64,000 nt of DNA from Methylobacterium currus (GCF_003058325.1 NZ_CP028844.1:453001-517000); one strand, 5' to 3'; counted from the first letter of the stretch, positions 22,495 to 32,329 are shown. Translations and numbers: made by a program. Notes: generated by a model from the sequence alone, not told the origin.

Positions 22495-22934
22495 CGGCTC
22501 CGTCGCCCCGTCAGGCACATCGTCGGATCGACATTGGACGGCGTACGCTAAGGCAGGCTTAAGATGAGCATTTTTTTCCAATGGCGGCGATAGAAAAGGT
22601 GCCGGTCGTCGCGCCGTGGGACAGGACGGCAACGAAGGGGAAGGCGCTGTTTTGTCCCGCCCGGAGGCGCAGCGGCCGGTCGATGCATCGTCACATGGCG
22701 AAAGCCGGCGAATCATCTTGCGAGTTGAATTTTCAGCTGCAACAGATCGATCGCCGTTGCTGATCCGCATGACCGATGAGCGCTTCAGGCGCTCACGCGC
22801 CGTCGCTGCACCATCTCGGCGGCCTTGGGCAGGACGGATTTCGATCGGGCGCGCGGGGCCTAAGCCGGCGCCGGAGCCGCCACCATCACCGGTCTCCGGA
22901 CACGGGATCCGGAGAGACGCGTCCGGAACTCGTG
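22495..22934. other. Intergenic region upstream of the chemoreceptor gene
   Basis: About 440 bases between flbD and the chemoreceptor gene, both leftward. Next to flbD it holds a terminator-like hairpin (22893-22915). Near the chemoreceptor it has an AT-rich patch with a seven-T run (about 22571-22577) that may be promoter. I see no gene. Confidence 0.5.
22893..22915 (-). terminator. Hairpin at the end of the flagellar operon
   Basis: Perfect 8-bp arms TCTCCGGA (22893-22900) and TCCGGAGA (22908-22915), seven-base loop, 20 bases beyond the flbD stop on the minus strand. Confidence 0.5.
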
Positions 22935-24305
22935 TCACCCATAGGCCGCCAGTGCCCGCGTGTGGCCGGGCTCGGCCACCGGGATGCCGGCATCGGTGTA
23001 CTCGTTGAGCTTGTTGCGCAGGGTGCGGATCGAGATCCCGAGGATCTTGGCGGCGTGGGTGCGGTTGCCGAGGCAGTGGTCGAGGGTGTCGAGGATCAGG
23101 TCGCGCTCGACCTCGGCCAGCGAGCGGCCGACGAAGCCCCGGGTCGCCGCCTCGGCGGCCTGCACGGCGCGGGCGGCGGGGCTGGGGGCGGCCAGCGCCT
23201 CGCCGTCCGGCGAGCGGATCGCGTCGGCGTCGATCTCGGGGCCGCTCGCCAGCAGCACCGCCCGGTGCAGGGTGTTCTCCAGCTCGCGCACGTTGCCGGG
23301 CCAGGGGCTCTGGGCGACGAGGCGGCGCGCCTCGGCCGAGAGCGGCCGGGGCGCGATCCCGTTCGCCTCGGCGTATTTGCGCGCGAAGTGGCCGGCGAGT
23401 TCGAGGATGTCCGACGGGCGGTCGCGCAACGGCGGCAGGCGCAGATGCACCACGTTGAGGCGGTAGAGCAGGTCCTCGCGAAAGGTGCCCTTGCGCGCCT
23501 CCTCGGCGAGGTTGCGGTTCGAGGTAGCGAGGACCCGGATGTCGACCTTCACCGGCTGGGTGCCGCCGACCCGGTCGATCACCCGCTCCTGCAGGGCCCG
23601 GAGCAGCTTGGCCTGCAGCCGCACGTCCATCTCGGAGATCTCGTCGAGGAGCAGCGTGCCGCCATTGGCCTCCTCGAACCGGCCGATGCGCCGGGCCACC
23701 GCCCCGGTGAAGGCCCCCTTCTCGTGGCCGAACAGCTCGGATTCGAGCAGCGCGTCGGGAATCGCCGCGCAGTTCACGCTGACGAAAGGCTTGTTCGCCC
23801 GGTTCGACCGGGTGTGGACGTAGCGGGCCAGCACCTCCTTGCCGGTGCCGCTCTCGCCGGTGATCAGCACCGAGGCGTCGGAGCGCGCCACCTGCTCGGC
23901 GAGCTTGACCACCCGCTCCATCGAGGCGTCGCGCCACACGAAGGCGCGGGCATCCGCCGTCACCGCCTCCAGCACCGCCGCGATCAGCTCGGGGTCGGGC
24001 GGCAGCGGGATGTATTCCTTGGCTCCCGCCTGGATCGCCGCCACCGCCGCCTTGGCGTCGGTGCCGGTGCCGCAGGCGACGACCGGCGTGCGGATGCGCT
24101 CGTCGGTGAGCGCCGTGACCAGGGTGCGGATCGGCAGCGCCACGTCGACCATCACGAGGTCGGCGCCCTTGGCCCGCAGCGCGTTGAGGCCCTGCTCGAT
24201 CCCGTCGGCCTGGGTCACGGCGGCGCCGCGGCTCATCGCGATGCGGGACGCGGTGACGAGTTCGCCGTTGAGGCGTCCGATGATCAAGAGCCGCATGGCG
24301 GGCAC
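22935..24305 (-). CDS. flbD: Sigma-54-dependent flagellar regulator FlbD
   Basis: NtrC-family activator of 456 aa controlling class III/IV flagellar promoters. The N-terminal receiver-like domain (4-115) has [10 protein letters not shown] with a possible phospho-Asp but lacks the acidic pair usually found after the first strand (LLIIGRLNG instead of a VDD motif). The AAA+ domain (about 125-355) has Walker A GESGTGKE, the sigma-54 contact loop GAFTGA, Walker [11 protein letters not shown] and the arginine-finger region [10 protein letters not shown]. The C-terminal Fis-type HTH is [20 protein letters not shown]. It ends the fliF-G-H-N-flbD operon as in Caulobacter. Start at 24305 or three codons later (MRLLIIG). 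Confidence 0.92.
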   Translation of the reverse strand: MPAMRLLIIGRLNGELVTASRIAMSRGAAVTQADGIEQGLNALRAKGADLVMVDVALPIRTLVTALTDERIRTPVVACGTGTDAKAAVAAIQAGAKEYIPLPPDPELIAAVLEAVTADARAFVWRDASMERVVKLAEQVARSDASVLITGESGTGKEVLARYVHTRSNRANKPFVSVNCAAIPDALLESELFGHEKGAFTGAVARRIGRFEEANGGTLLLDEISEMDVRLQAKLLRALQERVIDRVGGTQPVKVDIRVLATSNRNLAEEARKGTFREDLLYRLNVVHLRLPPLRDRPSDILELAGHFARKYAEANGIAPRPLSAEARRLVAQSPWPGNVRELENTLHRAVLLASGPEIDADAIRSPDGEALAAPSPAARAVQAAEAATRGFVGRSLAEVERDLILDTLDHCLGNRTHAAKILGISIRTLRNKLNEYTDAGIPVAEPGHTRALAAYG

Positions 24306-24339
24306 TCCGTTGGGCGGTTCGGGGCGGCGGAGGCGGCGT

Positions 24340-24690
24340 TCAGCCGTCGACCTTGACGATCTCGGTCATCGTCACGCCGAGGCGCTCTTCCACCAGCACC
24401 ACCTCGCCGCGGGCGACGAGGCGGTTGTTGACGAAGATGTCGATCGCCTCGCCGACCTTGCGGTCGAGCTCCAGCACCGTGCCGGGGCCGAGGCGCAGAA
24501 GGTCGCCGATCGGCATCCGGGACGAGCCGAGCACCGCCGAGACCATCACCGGCACGTCGAAGACCTGTTCGAGATCGGAGGCCGACTTCGCCGCCACCGG
24601 CGCGTCGCGCATCCCGGCGGTCGCCGTCGTGTCGAAGGCGAGGTCCGCCTCGCTGAGCTGCGGCAGGCCGAGATCGTTGTCGGTGGACAT
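24340..24690 (-). CDS. fliN: Flagellar motor switch protein FliN
   Basis: C-ring protein of 116 aa that with FliM and FliG sets rotation direction. The variable N-terminal 40 residues are followed by the SpoA/FliN domain: VFDVPVMVSAVLGSSRMPIG, then LRLGPGTVLELDRKVGE, DIFVNNRLVARGEVVLVEE and a C-terminus GVTMTEIV. Length and motifs are standard. It lies between fliH and flbD in one leftward operon with a gap of 46 bases to fliH. Confidence 0.95.
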   Translation of the reverse strand: MSTDNDLGLPQLSEADLAFDTTATAGMRDAPVAAKSASDLEQVFDVPVMVSAVLGSSRMPIGDLLRLGPGTVLELDRKVGEAIDIFVNNRLVARGEVVLVEERLGVTMTEIVKVDG

Positions 24691-24736
24691 CGGGGTACCT
24701 CGTGAGGGAAGGAAAATTTTTTTTCAGGATGGGGCG

Positions 24737-25372
24737 TCAGGCGGTCGGGAGGGCGGAAAGCAGGGCGGCCTCGATCGCCGCGCGCTCGCGCACCACCCCG
24801 CCATCGGCCCACTCGATGCGGGCGTCGCCCGGCTCCATGCCGGGATCGCCGAGCACGATCAGGCGGCCCTCGTAGCCGCGCTCGCGGGCCAGCCGGGCGA
24901 CCTGGGCTTGCGTCTCCTCGACCAGGGCGTCGTGCACCCGGATCGCCAGGTGCGGCACGCCGCGCAGGTGCTGGAGCGCCCGCCCCGCGGCTTCCGCGAT
25001 CGCCGCCACCGGCTGGCTGTCGAGGGCGGCCCCGGCGATCTTGCGTCCGAGCGCCACGGCGAAGTCGAAGGCCTGGGCCTCGCGCTCGGCGTCGCGGGCA
25101 TCCGCACTCGCGATCATGCCGGCGGCGGACGCGGCCAGGCGGTTGAGGGCGTCGGCGAGGCGCGCCTGGACCTGGGCCTCGGCCTGGGCGCGGCCCTCCT
25201 GCAGGCCGCGGGCATAGGCCGCCGCCTCGGCTTCGGCCCGGGCGGCCGCCTCGGCCTCGGCCTCGGCCCGGCGGTGCGCCTCGATGTCGGGGGCGGGGGC
25301 CTCCTCCGGAGGCGGCTTGCCGACCGGCTGGCGAAAATCGGTATCGAACAGGAAGCGCTGGATCTGCGCCAT
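24737..25372 (-). CDS. fliH: Flagellar assembly protein FliH
   Basis: Regulator of the flagellar export ATPase FliI, 211 aa. The N-terminal motif MAQIQRFLFDTDF is followed by a long Ala/Glu-rich coiled coil (about 30-75, EAEAEAAARAEAEAAAYARG repeats). The C-terminal globular part (about 120-205) contains VRVHDALVEE-like IRVHDALVEETQ and the end of the domain VLGDPGMEPGDARIEWADGG, the signature stretch of FliH/YscL. Sequence identity in this family is low, but the order between fliG and fliN fixes the call. Confidence 0.88.
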   Translation of the reverse strand: MAQIQRFLFDTDFRQPVGKPPPEEAPAPDIEAHRRAEAEAEAAARAEAEAAAYARGLQEGRAQAEAQVQARLADALNRLAASAAGMIASADARDAEREAQAFDFAVALGRKIAGAALDSQPVAAIAEAAGRALQHLRGVPHLAIRVHDALVEETQAQVARLARERGYEGRLIVLGDPGMEPGDARIEWADGGVVRERAAIEAALLSALPTA

Positions 25373-25418
25373 CAGGCTGTCCCCCTCGCAGCGGGCTCGA
25401 TCGTCTGGCAGGGGCGCA

Positions 25419-26468
25419 TCAATAGACCAGCTCTTCCTCGGCGCTGTTCTTGGCGATCATGATCTCGCCCTTCTCGGCCAGCTCCTTGGCGAGGTCGGTC
25501 ATCTTCGACTGGGCCTCGTCGACCTCCTTGAGGCGGATCGGCCCGAGCGAGTCCATGTCGTTCTGCATGTTCTTGACCGAGCGGCTCGACATGTTGGCGA
25601 AGAAGAACGCCCGGACCGGATCCGACGCGCCCTTGAGCGCGCGGGCCAGCACGTCGCGGTCGACGCTGCGCATCAGGGTCTGGACGCTGCCGGCGTCGAG
25701 CTTCATCAGGTCGTCGAAGGTGAACATCAGCTGGCGGATCTTCTTGGCCGAACCGCGGTTCGCCTGGTCGAGGGCGGTCAGGAACCGGATCTCGGTCTGC
25801 CGGTCGAAGGCGTTGAACACGTCGGCGAGCAGCTCGTGGGCGTCGCGCCGCGTGGTCTGGGCGATGGTCGAGACGAACTCGACCCGCAGGATCTCCTCGA
25901 TGTGGCGCAGGGCCTCCTTCTGCACCGTCTCCATCCTGAGCATCCGGTTCAGGACGTCGATGGCGAAGTCCTCCGGCAGGATGGTCAGGACCTTCGCGGC
26001 GTAGTCCGAGCGCACCCGCGACAGGATCACCGCGACGGTCTGCGGGTACTCGTTGCGCAGGAACGAGGCCAGGATCTCGGGATCGATCTGGGTCAGGCTG
26101 GCCCAGACCCGGCGGGTCGAGGCGCCCTTCACCTCCGCCATGATCACCGCGACCTGCTCGGGCGGGAAGATCTTCAGGAGCAGCGATTCGGTGCGCTCGA
26201 AGCTCGAGGTGATGCCGCCGCTCGACGAGAGCCGCGACACGAAGTCGACGATCAGGTGCTCGACCGCCTCCGCCTCGAGCGAGCCGAGCTGGACCATGGC
26301 GTGCGAGACCTTCTTGACCTCGTCCTCCTCCAGCATCCGCCAGATCTGGGCGCCGTCCTCCTCGCCGAGGAGCAGCAGGAGGGCGGCGGCGCGCTGGGTC
26401 CCGGGCATCTCGGCGAAGCTCAGGCCCGCAGCCGAGGAGCGGGAGACCGGCATCGAGGTCACGGCCAT
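25419..26468 (-). CDS. fliG: Flagellar motor switch protein FliG
   Basis: C-ring/torque protein of 349 aa linking FliF to FliM and the stator. Family motifs are seen throughout: GTQRAAALLLLLGEEDGAQIWRML near the N-terminus, HPQTVAVIL-like EYPQTVAVILSRV at about 130, MLRMETVQKEALRHIEEILR, the linker region, and the C-terminal charged torque helix RDVLARALKGASDPVRAFFF with VRAFFFANMSSRSVKNMQND. Length is typical (330-350). It is followed by fliH after 46 bases, all leftward. Confidence 0.95.
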   Translation of the reverse strand: MAVTSMPVSRSSAAGLSFAEMPGTQRAAALLLLLGEEDGAQIWRMLEEDEVKKVSHAMVQLGSLEAEAVEHLIVDFVSRLSSSGGITSSFERTESLLLKIFPPEQVAVIMAEVKGASTRRVWASLTQIDPEILASFLRNEYPQTVAVILSRVRSDYAAKVLTILPEDFAIDVLNRMLRMETVQKEALRHIEEILRVEFVSTIAQTTRRDAHELLADVFNAFDRQTEIRFLTALDQANRGSAKKIRQLMFTFDDLMKLDAGSVQTLMRSVDRDVLARALKGASDPVRAFFFANMSSRSVKNMQNDMDSLGPIRLKEVDEAQSKMTDLAKELAEKGEIMIAKNSAEEELVY

Positions 26469-26558
26469 GGCGTCAGCTTCTTTCAGGCGAAACGGGATCG
26501 TGGGCGAAACGGGATTTTCGGCGAAGCGGTCTTGGGAGGGTCGAGCGGACCGCGAGCC

Positions 26559-28211
26559 TCAGCGGTCGTTGATCCAGGTGCGCAGCACCTCGACCGTCTC
26601 GATCGGGTTCGACTTCACGATGTCGACGACGCGCTCGATGGTCTCGGCCTGGATCTTGCCGTTGATCTTGGCGAACTCGACGAGGCGCCGGGCCTCGTTG
26701 TCCGACGGCGCGAGCTCGGACGGGAGCGCGCTCGCCGTTCCGCCCTCCATCGCCATCACCAGCCCGGGTTCGGCGGAGAGGATCGAGACCGGGCCGAGCA
26801 CCGGGACCTCGGAGGCGACGATCTTCTGCACCAGCGGGCGCACCACCGTCATCAGGACCACGAGGCCGAGGAGGAAGAGCACCGACATCTCGGCCATCCG
26901 CAGCACGTCCTCCTTGGTCGGGTGCAGGAACGAGGCGAGAAGGCCCTGCTCCTGGATCTCCGGCACCGCGGGGGCGTCGGCGAAGCGCAGGTTCACCACC
27001 TCGACCTGGTCGCCCCGGGCCTTGTCGTAGCCGACGGCGGTGCGCACGAGCGCGGTGATGCGCTCCAGCTCCGGCGCCGGACGCGGCGCGTAGACCGGCT
27101 TGCCGTCCGGGCCCGCCGCGTAGGTGCCGTCGATCAGCACCGCCACCGACAGGCGCTTGACCCGGCCGCCCTCGCTCACCTCCGTGCGGGTGACCCGGGA
27201 GATCTCGTAGTTCGTGGTCTCCTCGTTCTTGTTCGAGGCCTCGCGCGGACCCTGGTTCTGCTGGCCCTGGTTGGCGCCCGGCAGCTCGTTGCCGACGGTG
27301 ACGCCGGTCTCGCTGTTCTGAGACTGCTGGTTCTCGTTGCGGGTCTGGGTCGAGCGCACCACCCGGCTCTCTGGATCGAAGGTCTCCGAACGGCTCTCGA
27401 TCCGGTTGGCGTCCAGTTCGGCCGAGACCTGGACCCGGGCCCGCCCCATTCCGACGATGCCGGCAACGATCTCCTCGACCTGCGCCCGCAGGCGCCGCTC
27501 GAGGCCGGTCTGGCGCTCGTCGAGGCCGATGCCTGCTTGAGCCTCCGCCCCGCGGGCCCCGTCGGCGAGCAGCCGCCCGCGCTCGTCGACGACCGAGATG
27601 CGCTCGGGCTTCAGGCCTTCGACCGCCGAAGCGACGAGGTGGCGCACTGCCCGGACCTGGCCCGGATCGAGGTCGCCGGCGAGGCGCACCACGATCGCGG
27701 CGCTCGGCGCCTCGCGGTCGCGGGAGAAGAGCCGCTTCTCGGGCAGGACGAGGTGGACGCGGGCTGCCTGGACCTGGCCGATCGCCCGGATCGAGCGGGC
27801 GAGCTCGCCTTCGAGCGCCCGTAGGTGATTGACGTTCTGGACGAAGCTCGTCGACGAGAAGGCATCGCCCTTGTCGAAGATCTCGTAGCCGACGCCGCCG
27901 GCGCTCGGCAGGCCCTTGGCGGCGAGATCCATGCGCAGGCGGGCGAGCTCGGCCCGGGGCGCCAGCACGGTCTGGCCGGCATCGCCCTTGGTCTCGTAGC
28001 GGATGCCCTTGGCTTCGAGGTCGCGCACGACCGCGCCGGCATCCTGCACCGACAGGTCGGTGTAGAGCACGGCCATCTCGGGTCGCGAGACCCGGAGGAT
28101 AACGAAGGCGAAGAAACCGATGAGCGCGAGGGTGATGGCACCCATCGCGGCGAGCCGCGCGGGCCCCAGCTTCGCCACCAGATCGAGGACCGGCTTCACG
28201 ACGTCATGCAC
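26559..28211 (-). CDS. fliF: Flagellar MS-ring protein FliF
   Basis: Inner-membrane MS-ring scaffold, about 550 aa from GTG 28211. TM1 is near residues 20-42 (MGAITLALIGFFAFVILRV), followed by ring-building motifs MAVLYTDLSVQDAGAVVRDL, GVGYEIFDKGDAF, RALEGELARSI and ARVHLVLPEKRLFSRD. A low-complexity Gln/Asn-rich loop (NENQQSQNSETG, QGQQNQGP) leads to the second ring domain, then TM2 (MSVLFLLGLVVLMTVVRPLV) and the C-terminal FliG-binding tail ending ETVEVLRTWINDR. The start is uncertain: the frame is open to a TTG at 28286, but the conserved part begins around HDVVKPVLDLV. First gene of the leftward fliFGHN-flbD operon. Confidence 0.93.
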   Translation of the reverse strand: MHDVVKPVLDLVAKLGPARLAAMGAITLALIGFFAFVILRVSRPEMAVLYTDLSVQDAGAVVRDLEAKGIRYETKGDAGQTVLAPRAELARLRMDLAAKGLPSAGGVGYEIFDKGDAFSSTSFVQNVNHLRALEGELARSIRAIGQVQAARVHLVLPEKRLFSRDREAPSAAIVVRLAGDLDPGQVRAVRHLVASAVEGLKPERISVVDERGRLLADGARGAEAQAGIGLDERQTGLERRLRAQVEEIVAGIVGMGRARVQVSAELDANRIESRSETFDPESRVVRSTQTRNENQQSQNSETGVTVGNELPGANQGQQNQGPREASNKNEETTNYEISRVTRTEVSEGGRVKRLSVAVLIDGTYAAGPDGKPVYAPRPAPELERITALVRTAVGYDKARGDQVEVVNLRFADAPAVPEIQEQGLLASFLHPTKEDVLRMAEMSVLFLLGLVVLMTVVRPLVQKIVASEVPVLGPVSILSAEPGLVMAMEGGTASALPSELAPSDNEARRLVEFAKINGKIQAETIERVVDIVKSNPIETVEVLRTWINDR

Positions 28212-28452
28212 CCGCCAACCAGGGCCACGGCGGCCCCAGGGCAAAATTTGCCGAGTCGTGGTTATGACTTGGTTAACAGGCCGCAACGAGACGCGCGCAG
28301 GCCCGGCACAATCGCGGCTTCAGGGCGAAGCCGGATGTCCCGGGCCGTGACGTCCCAGGGTCAGCAGGCGGATATCCGAGGTCGGGACCGGCACACGTCT
28401 TCCCCTCTCCCCGCAGGCGGAAAGAAAGGAAGTCCTGCGTCACGTCCCTGCT

Positions 28453-28465
28453 CGGACAGTCCTGC
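28453..28465 (-). repeat. Dispersed intergenic motif, copy C
   Basis: The reverse complement reads GCAGGACTGTCCG, 13 bases shared with copies at 10551 and 18127. It sits between fliF and sciP beside a cccctctccccgc run (28403-28415). Confidence 0.55.
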
Positions 28466-28496
28466 CAGGGCCCGGTTCAGGGCACCGACGATGACC

Positions 28497-28772
28497 TCAT
28501 TGCCTGTAGTGCTGGATCCGAGTCGTGCGCAGGCCGGCGAGGCCATGCTGCTCGATCGAGTACTGCCAGCTCAGGAATTCCTCGGTGGTCAGCGTGTAAC
28601 GCTGGCACGCTTCCTCGAGGCTCAGGAGGCCGCCGCGGACCGCGGCCACCACTTCGGCCTTGCGCCGGATCACCCATCGGCGGGTATCGGTCGGGGGGAG
28701 GTCCGCGATGGTCAGCGGACTTCCGTCTGGCCCGATGACGTACTTCACCCTCGGGCGATGCGGTTCGGTCAT
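28497..28772 (-). CDS. sciP: CtrA inhibitor SciP (DUF1153)
   Basis: A 91-aa DNA-binding protein that in Caulobacter binds CtrA and blocks CtrA-activated transcription in early cell cycle. The sequence is strongly conserved: RPRVKYVIGPDGSPLTIADL near the start, TRRWVIRRKAEVVAAVRGG, then the HTH LLSLEEACQRYTLTTEEFLSW and the end HGLAGLRTTRIQHYRQ. ATG 28772 gives the family-typical MTEPHRPRVKYV start. It lies between flgD/fliK and fliF, consistent with its known association with flagellar and cell-cycle control. Ribosome site is weak. Confidence 0.92.
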   Translation of the reverse strand: MTEPHRPRVKYVIGPDGSPLTIADLPPTDTRRWVIRRKAEVVAAVRGGLLSLEEACQRYTLTTEEFLSWQYSIEQHGLAGLRTTRIQHYRQ

Positions 28773-28884
28773 GATACGCTCTACACTCGACTGACCTGTC
28801 GAGACCGACGCTAGGCACCCGCGCTTAAGATTGGTTGAATCATTTCCCTCGCATGTGATTCGTAATCCACAGCAATCCACCGAA

Positions 28885-29565
28885 TCAGTTGCCGCCGGTT
28901 CCACCGATCGCCTCGACGCTGCTCAGGGCCACGGTGCGGTCGCCGATGGTCAGGACCGGTTCGGCGCCGGTGACGTCGACGCTGGTGATCGCCCCGCTGA
29001 TCTTGGTGTCGACGCTGACATTCGATCCGGTGGCGTCGAGGGCCTGGACCTTCAGGGTGTATTTCCCGTCCGCGGCGAGCTGCCCGGTCGAGCTGCGCCC
29101 GTCCCAGGTGAAGCTCTGGCTGCCGGCGGGAAGCGCCTTGGTCTGGGTGGCGACGACGTTGCCCTTGGCGTCGGTGATGGTCATCACCGCCTTGGCGGCG
29201 GCCCGGGCGGGGGTGAGCGTCCAGGTCGCAGCGCCCTCGGCGAGCGTGGTCGTGGCGCCGTCCGCCGTCACCGTCTTGCCGATCAGGCCCGAGGCGTTCG
29301 CCGCCGCGGAGGCCTTGCTGGCGGTGATCAGGCTGCCGAGCTGGTCGTTGGTCTTGAGCTGCTGCTCGACCGAGGCGAACTGCACCAGCTGCTGGGTGAA
29401 CTGATTGGTGTCGAGGGGATCGAGCGGGTTCTGGTTCTGCAGCTGCGTCGTCAGCAGGGTCAGGAACTGGTTGAAGTTCCCGGCGATCGTGCTGGCGTCG
29501 CTTCCGGTCTTGGTGCCGGTGCTCGGGCTGGAGAGACTGGTCAGGCTGCTGATGCCGGCGGTCAT
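28885..29565 (-). CDS. flgD: Flagellar hook capping protein FlgD
   Basis: Scaffold that caps the growing hook, 226 aa, exported by the flagellar system. The N-terminal motif FNQFLTLLTTQLQNQNPLDP with LDTNQFTQQLVQFASVEQQL is the defining FlgD segment (about 31-70). It is followed by a FlgD-Ig/Tudor-like beta domain (TWTLTPARAAAKAVMTITD, QSFTWDGRSSTGQLAADGKY) and a C-terminal strand segment. Low-charge, Ser/Thr/Ala-rich N-terminus fits flagellar export. It is followed by sciP and preceded by fliK in the same direction. Confidence 0.95.
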   Translation of the reverse strand: MTAGISSLTSLSSPSTGTKTGSDASTIAGNFNQFLTLLTTQLQNQNPLDPLDTNQFTQQLVQFASVEQQLKTNDQLGSLITASKASAAANASGLIGKTVTADGATTTLAEGAATWTLTPARAAAKAVMTITDAKGNVVATQTKALPAGSQSFTWDGRSSTGQLAADGKYTLKVQALDATGSNVSVDTKISGAITSVDVTGAEPVLTIGDRTVALSSVEAIGGTGGN

Positions 29566-29603
29566 CGGGGCCTCGCGGGTTCGGGGGTCATCGGGGATCG
29601 TCG

Positions 29604-30917
29604 CTAGATTCGAAGGTCGAGGCCGAGGCGCTGGCCGAGGCTGCGCAGCGGCGGCAGGGCTTGCGCCTCGGCCTCCGTCGCGCTGGACACGGCGCGGTCG
29701 GAGCCTTGCCGGTCGGAGCCTTGCCGGTCGGAGCCTTGCGGCCGGCCGGCCTGGTCGTGCTGCGGGTTCTGGCCGCTGCCGTCGCGCAGGGAGAAGGTGA
29801 GGCCGGCCTCGCCGGGATCGAGCCCGGCCTGGGAGAGCGCCTGCTGCAGGCTGCCGGCATCGCGCTGGAGCAGCGCCAGGGTCTCGGGCCGCTCCACCAC
29901 GAGATGCGCCTTCACGGCGCCGTGCTGCCGGTCGATGTCGAGGCGGACGTCGATGCGCCCGAGCTCGTAGGGGTCGAGGCGGATCTCGAAGCGGTTGCTG
30001 CCTGCGAGCGCCCGCATCCCGATCGTGATCGGCACGGCGCTCAGGGGGGCCTGGACCGAGACCGGAGGGCGGGCCTCGGCCGGCACGGACGTCGCGGCCT
30101 CGGCACTCTTCATCTGCGGCGCCGGCGCCGAGGGGTCGGGCGCCGGAAGGCCGTCGGGCGCCGGAACCGCGCTGCCTTCGGTCGCGTCCTTCGGATCGCC
30201 CGCCCGGGCCGAGGCCTCGGCGACGAGCGCGGCGATCCGCGGATCGGCGCGCGTCGGCGCCGGCTGGATTGCGGCGCCGCCCGCCTCCTGATCGACCGGC
30301 ACCGCGCCGGCCGCCGCGCCCGTGCCCGACGCCGGGGCCGTCGTGACCGGGGCCGCCGGGATCGTCGCGGCGCTGGCGTCCGGGGCGTCGGCGGGATCGC
30401 CCTCCATCTCGGGCTCGTCGTCGGGAGCGGTCTCGTCGGACGCGGCGGCGCGGGCCGCTTCGGCCTGCGCCGCCTCGGGCATCGCCGCGGGGAGCTTCGC
30501 ACCGGTCGCGGCACCCGGCTTCGCCGCGGTGGCGATCCTCACCCTTTCATCCGCCGCGTCCCTGGCGACCTTGTCCTTGGCAATCTTGTCCTTGTCGGCC
30601 CTGTCCTTGGCGACCGCGTCCTTGCGGCGCGCGGTGGTCTCGGCCGCGTCGTCGGCGCGGTCGCGGCGGGACCGGGCCTCGGAGGCGGCGTCGGCCCGCC
30701 TCGCCTCGGCCTGCTTCGTCTCGAGGCGCCTCGGATCGGCCAGCGTCGTCGGCGACCCGGGCCGTGCCGGGGCATCGGTCTCCCGGTCGGGCAGGCGGGC
30801 AGTCCGCGCGGCCTCGCGATAATCCGGGCGAAACCGCTCCTGCGCGACGGCCCTTGCCGGCCGGACCGGCTCGCGCCCCGCCATCCGTCCCCCGTCACCC
30901 GCTCCGCTGATCTGCAT
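29604..30917 (-). CDS. fliK: Flagellar hook-length control protein FliK
   Basis: A 437-aa protein with a long Ala/Pro/Asp-rich disordered N-terminus (1-300) and the conserved FliK C-terminal domain at about 305-375: [40 protein letters not shown] and [20 protein letters not shown]. It would measure hook length and switch export specificity. Lys/Asp-rich blocks ([17 protein letters not shown]) are at about 100-122. Near the C-terminus, three 15-bp direct repeats encode SDRQG units. It overlaps nothing and lies 38 bases upstream of flgD. Confidence 0.85.
   Translation of the reverse strand: MQISGAGDGGRMAGREPVRPARAVAQERFRPDYREAARTARLPDRETDAPARPGSPTTLADPRRLETKQAEARRADAASEARSRRDRADDAAETTARRKDAVAKDRADKDKIAKDKVARDAADERVRIATAAKPGAATGAKLPAAMPEAAQAEAARAAASDETAPDDEPEMEGDPADAPDASAATIPAAPVTTAPASGTGAAAGAVPVDQEAGGAAIQPAPTRADPRIAALVAEASARAGDPKDATEGSAVPAPDGLPAPDPSAPAPQMKSAEAATSVPAEARPPVSVQAPLSAVPITIGMRALAGSNRFEIRLDPYELGRIDVRLDIDRQHGAVKAHLVVERPETLALLQRDAGSLQQALSQAGLDPGEAGLTFSLRDGSGQNPQHDQAGRPQGSDRQGSDRQGSDRAVSSATEAEAQALPPLRSLGQRLGLDLRI
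29696..29740. repeat. Three 15-bp tandem repeats inside fliK
   Basis: Unit ggtcggagccttgcc at 29696-29710, 29711-29725 and 29726-29740, the last differing only in its final base. In frame, it encodes repeated Ser-Asp-Arg-Gln-Gly. Copy number changes would keep the frame. Confidence 0.85.
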
Positions 30918-31180
30918 CGGCGACCTCCTGGGTTCCGGCAGAGCAAGCCTCCTGCCAGCCGGGCAGGCGACACAAATTGTTGATCTGGCGAGATGATTTT
31001 TACGAGCCGGCCGGCCGTCCGGGGCCGTCCGGTCGAAATCTGCCGGGAGCCCGGCAAGAACTTCCCTGCGGGCCGCGCGTCGCCCCGCCCTGGCAGAATG
31101 CCGGTCGGATCGCTATAGACTCCGCGAGCGGTGCCGGAGGTCGGCCTCCGGGAGCCGCGCATGTCACGCCTCGCACGGTC

Positions 31181-32329
31181 ATGAACTCGCTCGATCTGCA
31201 CAAGGCCCCGGAGGACACACGCGTCGTAGTGGCGATGTCCGGGGGCGTCGATTCCTCGGTCGTCGCCGCGCTCCTGAAGCGCGACGGCTACGACGTGGTC
31301 GGGATCACGCTGCAGCTCTACGATCACGGCGCAGCCACCCATCGCCGCGGCGCCTGCTGCGCCGGCCAGGACATCCACGATGCCCGCCGCGCCGCGGAGA
31401 CGATCGGCATCCCGCATTACGTGCTCGACTACGAGGACCGGTTCCGCGAGGCGGTGATCGACCGCTTCGCCGACAGCTACCTCCAGGGCGAGACGCCGAT
31501 CCCCTGCGTCGAGTGCAACCGCTCGATCAAGTTCCGCGACCTGCTCACGACCGCCCAGGATCTCGGCGCCGACGTGCTGGCGACCGGCCACTACGTCGCG
31601 AGCCGGGCGCTGCCGGGCGGCGGCCGGGCGCTCCACCGCGCCCTCGATCCCGCCCGGGACCAGAGCTACTTCCTGTACGCCACCACGCCTCGGCAGCTCG
31701 ACCTCCTGCGCTTTCCCCTGGGCGAGCGGCCGAAGGACGAGACCCGGGCGCTCGCCAAGGCGTTCGGCCTCTCGGTCGCCGACAAGCCCGACAGCCAGGA
31801 CATCTGCTTCGTGCCGCAGGGGCGCTACCAGGACGTGATCGCGCGGCTGCGTCCCGACGCGGTACGCCCGGGCGAGATCGTCCATCTCGACGGGCGGCGG
31901 CTCGGCCGCCACGACGGCATCATCGGCTTCACGGTCGGCCAGCGCCGCGGCCTCAACGTGGCGGCGGGCGAGCCGCTCTACGTCGTGCGCCTCGAGCCCG
32001 GCGAAGCCCGGGTGGTGGTCGGCCCGCGCGAGGCGCTCGCCACCTCGGTCATCCGCCTCGCCGATCCGAACTGGCTCGGCGACGCACCCCTTTCGGCGTC
32101 CCGCAACCTGCCCGTCGCCGTGCGGGTGCGCTCGACCCGCGAGCCCCGCCCCGCCCACCTCACCTGGAACCCGGACACGGATTCCGTCGAGATCACGCTG
32201 GCGACCCCCGAGGACGGGGTGTCGCCGGGCCAGGCCTGCGTCATCTACGCGGATGACGGGCCCCGCGCGCGGGTCCTCGGCGGCGGCACCATCCGGCGGG
32301 TCGAGACCGAGCGCCTGGCGGCAGCCTGA
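31181..32329 (+). CDS. mnmA: tRNA-specific 2-thiouridylase
   Basis: ATP-dependent enzyme of 382 aa that puts sulfur on U34 of tRNA-Glu/Gln/Lys. The PP-loop motif [20 protein letters not shown] is at residues 19-38. The catalytic cysteine is in [14 protein letters not shown], with the second (persulfide) cysteine in [13 protein letters not shown]. The CCAGQD segment near 60 is the variant found in alphaproteobacteria. The middle [13 protein letters not shown] [12 protein letters not shown] and a C-terminal beta barrel complete it. ATG 31181 begins just before the conserved region; upstream frame is non-homologous. Confidence 0.96.
   Translation: MNSLDLHKAPEDTRVVVAMSGGVDSSVVAALLKRDGYDVVGITLQLYDHGAATHRRGACCAGQDIHDARRAAETIGIPHYVLDYEDRFREAVIDRFADSYLQGETPIPCVECNRSIKFRDLLTTAQDLGADVLATGHYVASRALPGGGRALHRALDPARDQSYFLYATTPRQLDLLRFPLGERPKDETRALAKAFGLSVADKPDSQDICFVPQGRYQDVIARLRPDAVRPGEIVHLDGRRLGRHDGIIGFTVGQRRGLNVAAGEPLYVVRLEPGEARVVVGPREALATSVIRLADPNWLGDAPLSASRNLPVAVRVRSTREPRPAHLTWNPDTDSVEITLATPEDGVSPGQACVIYADDGPRARVLGGGTIRRVETERLAAA

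Noticed and set aside
20506..23937. One very long leftward frame joining the chemoreceptor to an upstream 480-residue extension
   Set aside because: The extension overlaps flbD in another frame and is low-complexity. The chemoreceptor has a normal start with TM1 at 22494.
25284..27824. Long rightward open frame opposite fliF, fliG and fliH
   Set aside because: No motifs; antisense to well-identified flagellar genes.
28240..28258. GGCAAAATTTGCC palindrome upstream of fliF as a sigma-54 promoter
   Set aside because: The GG and GC elements are eight bases apart on the minus strand rather than the required ten, so it is not a convincing -24/-12 site.
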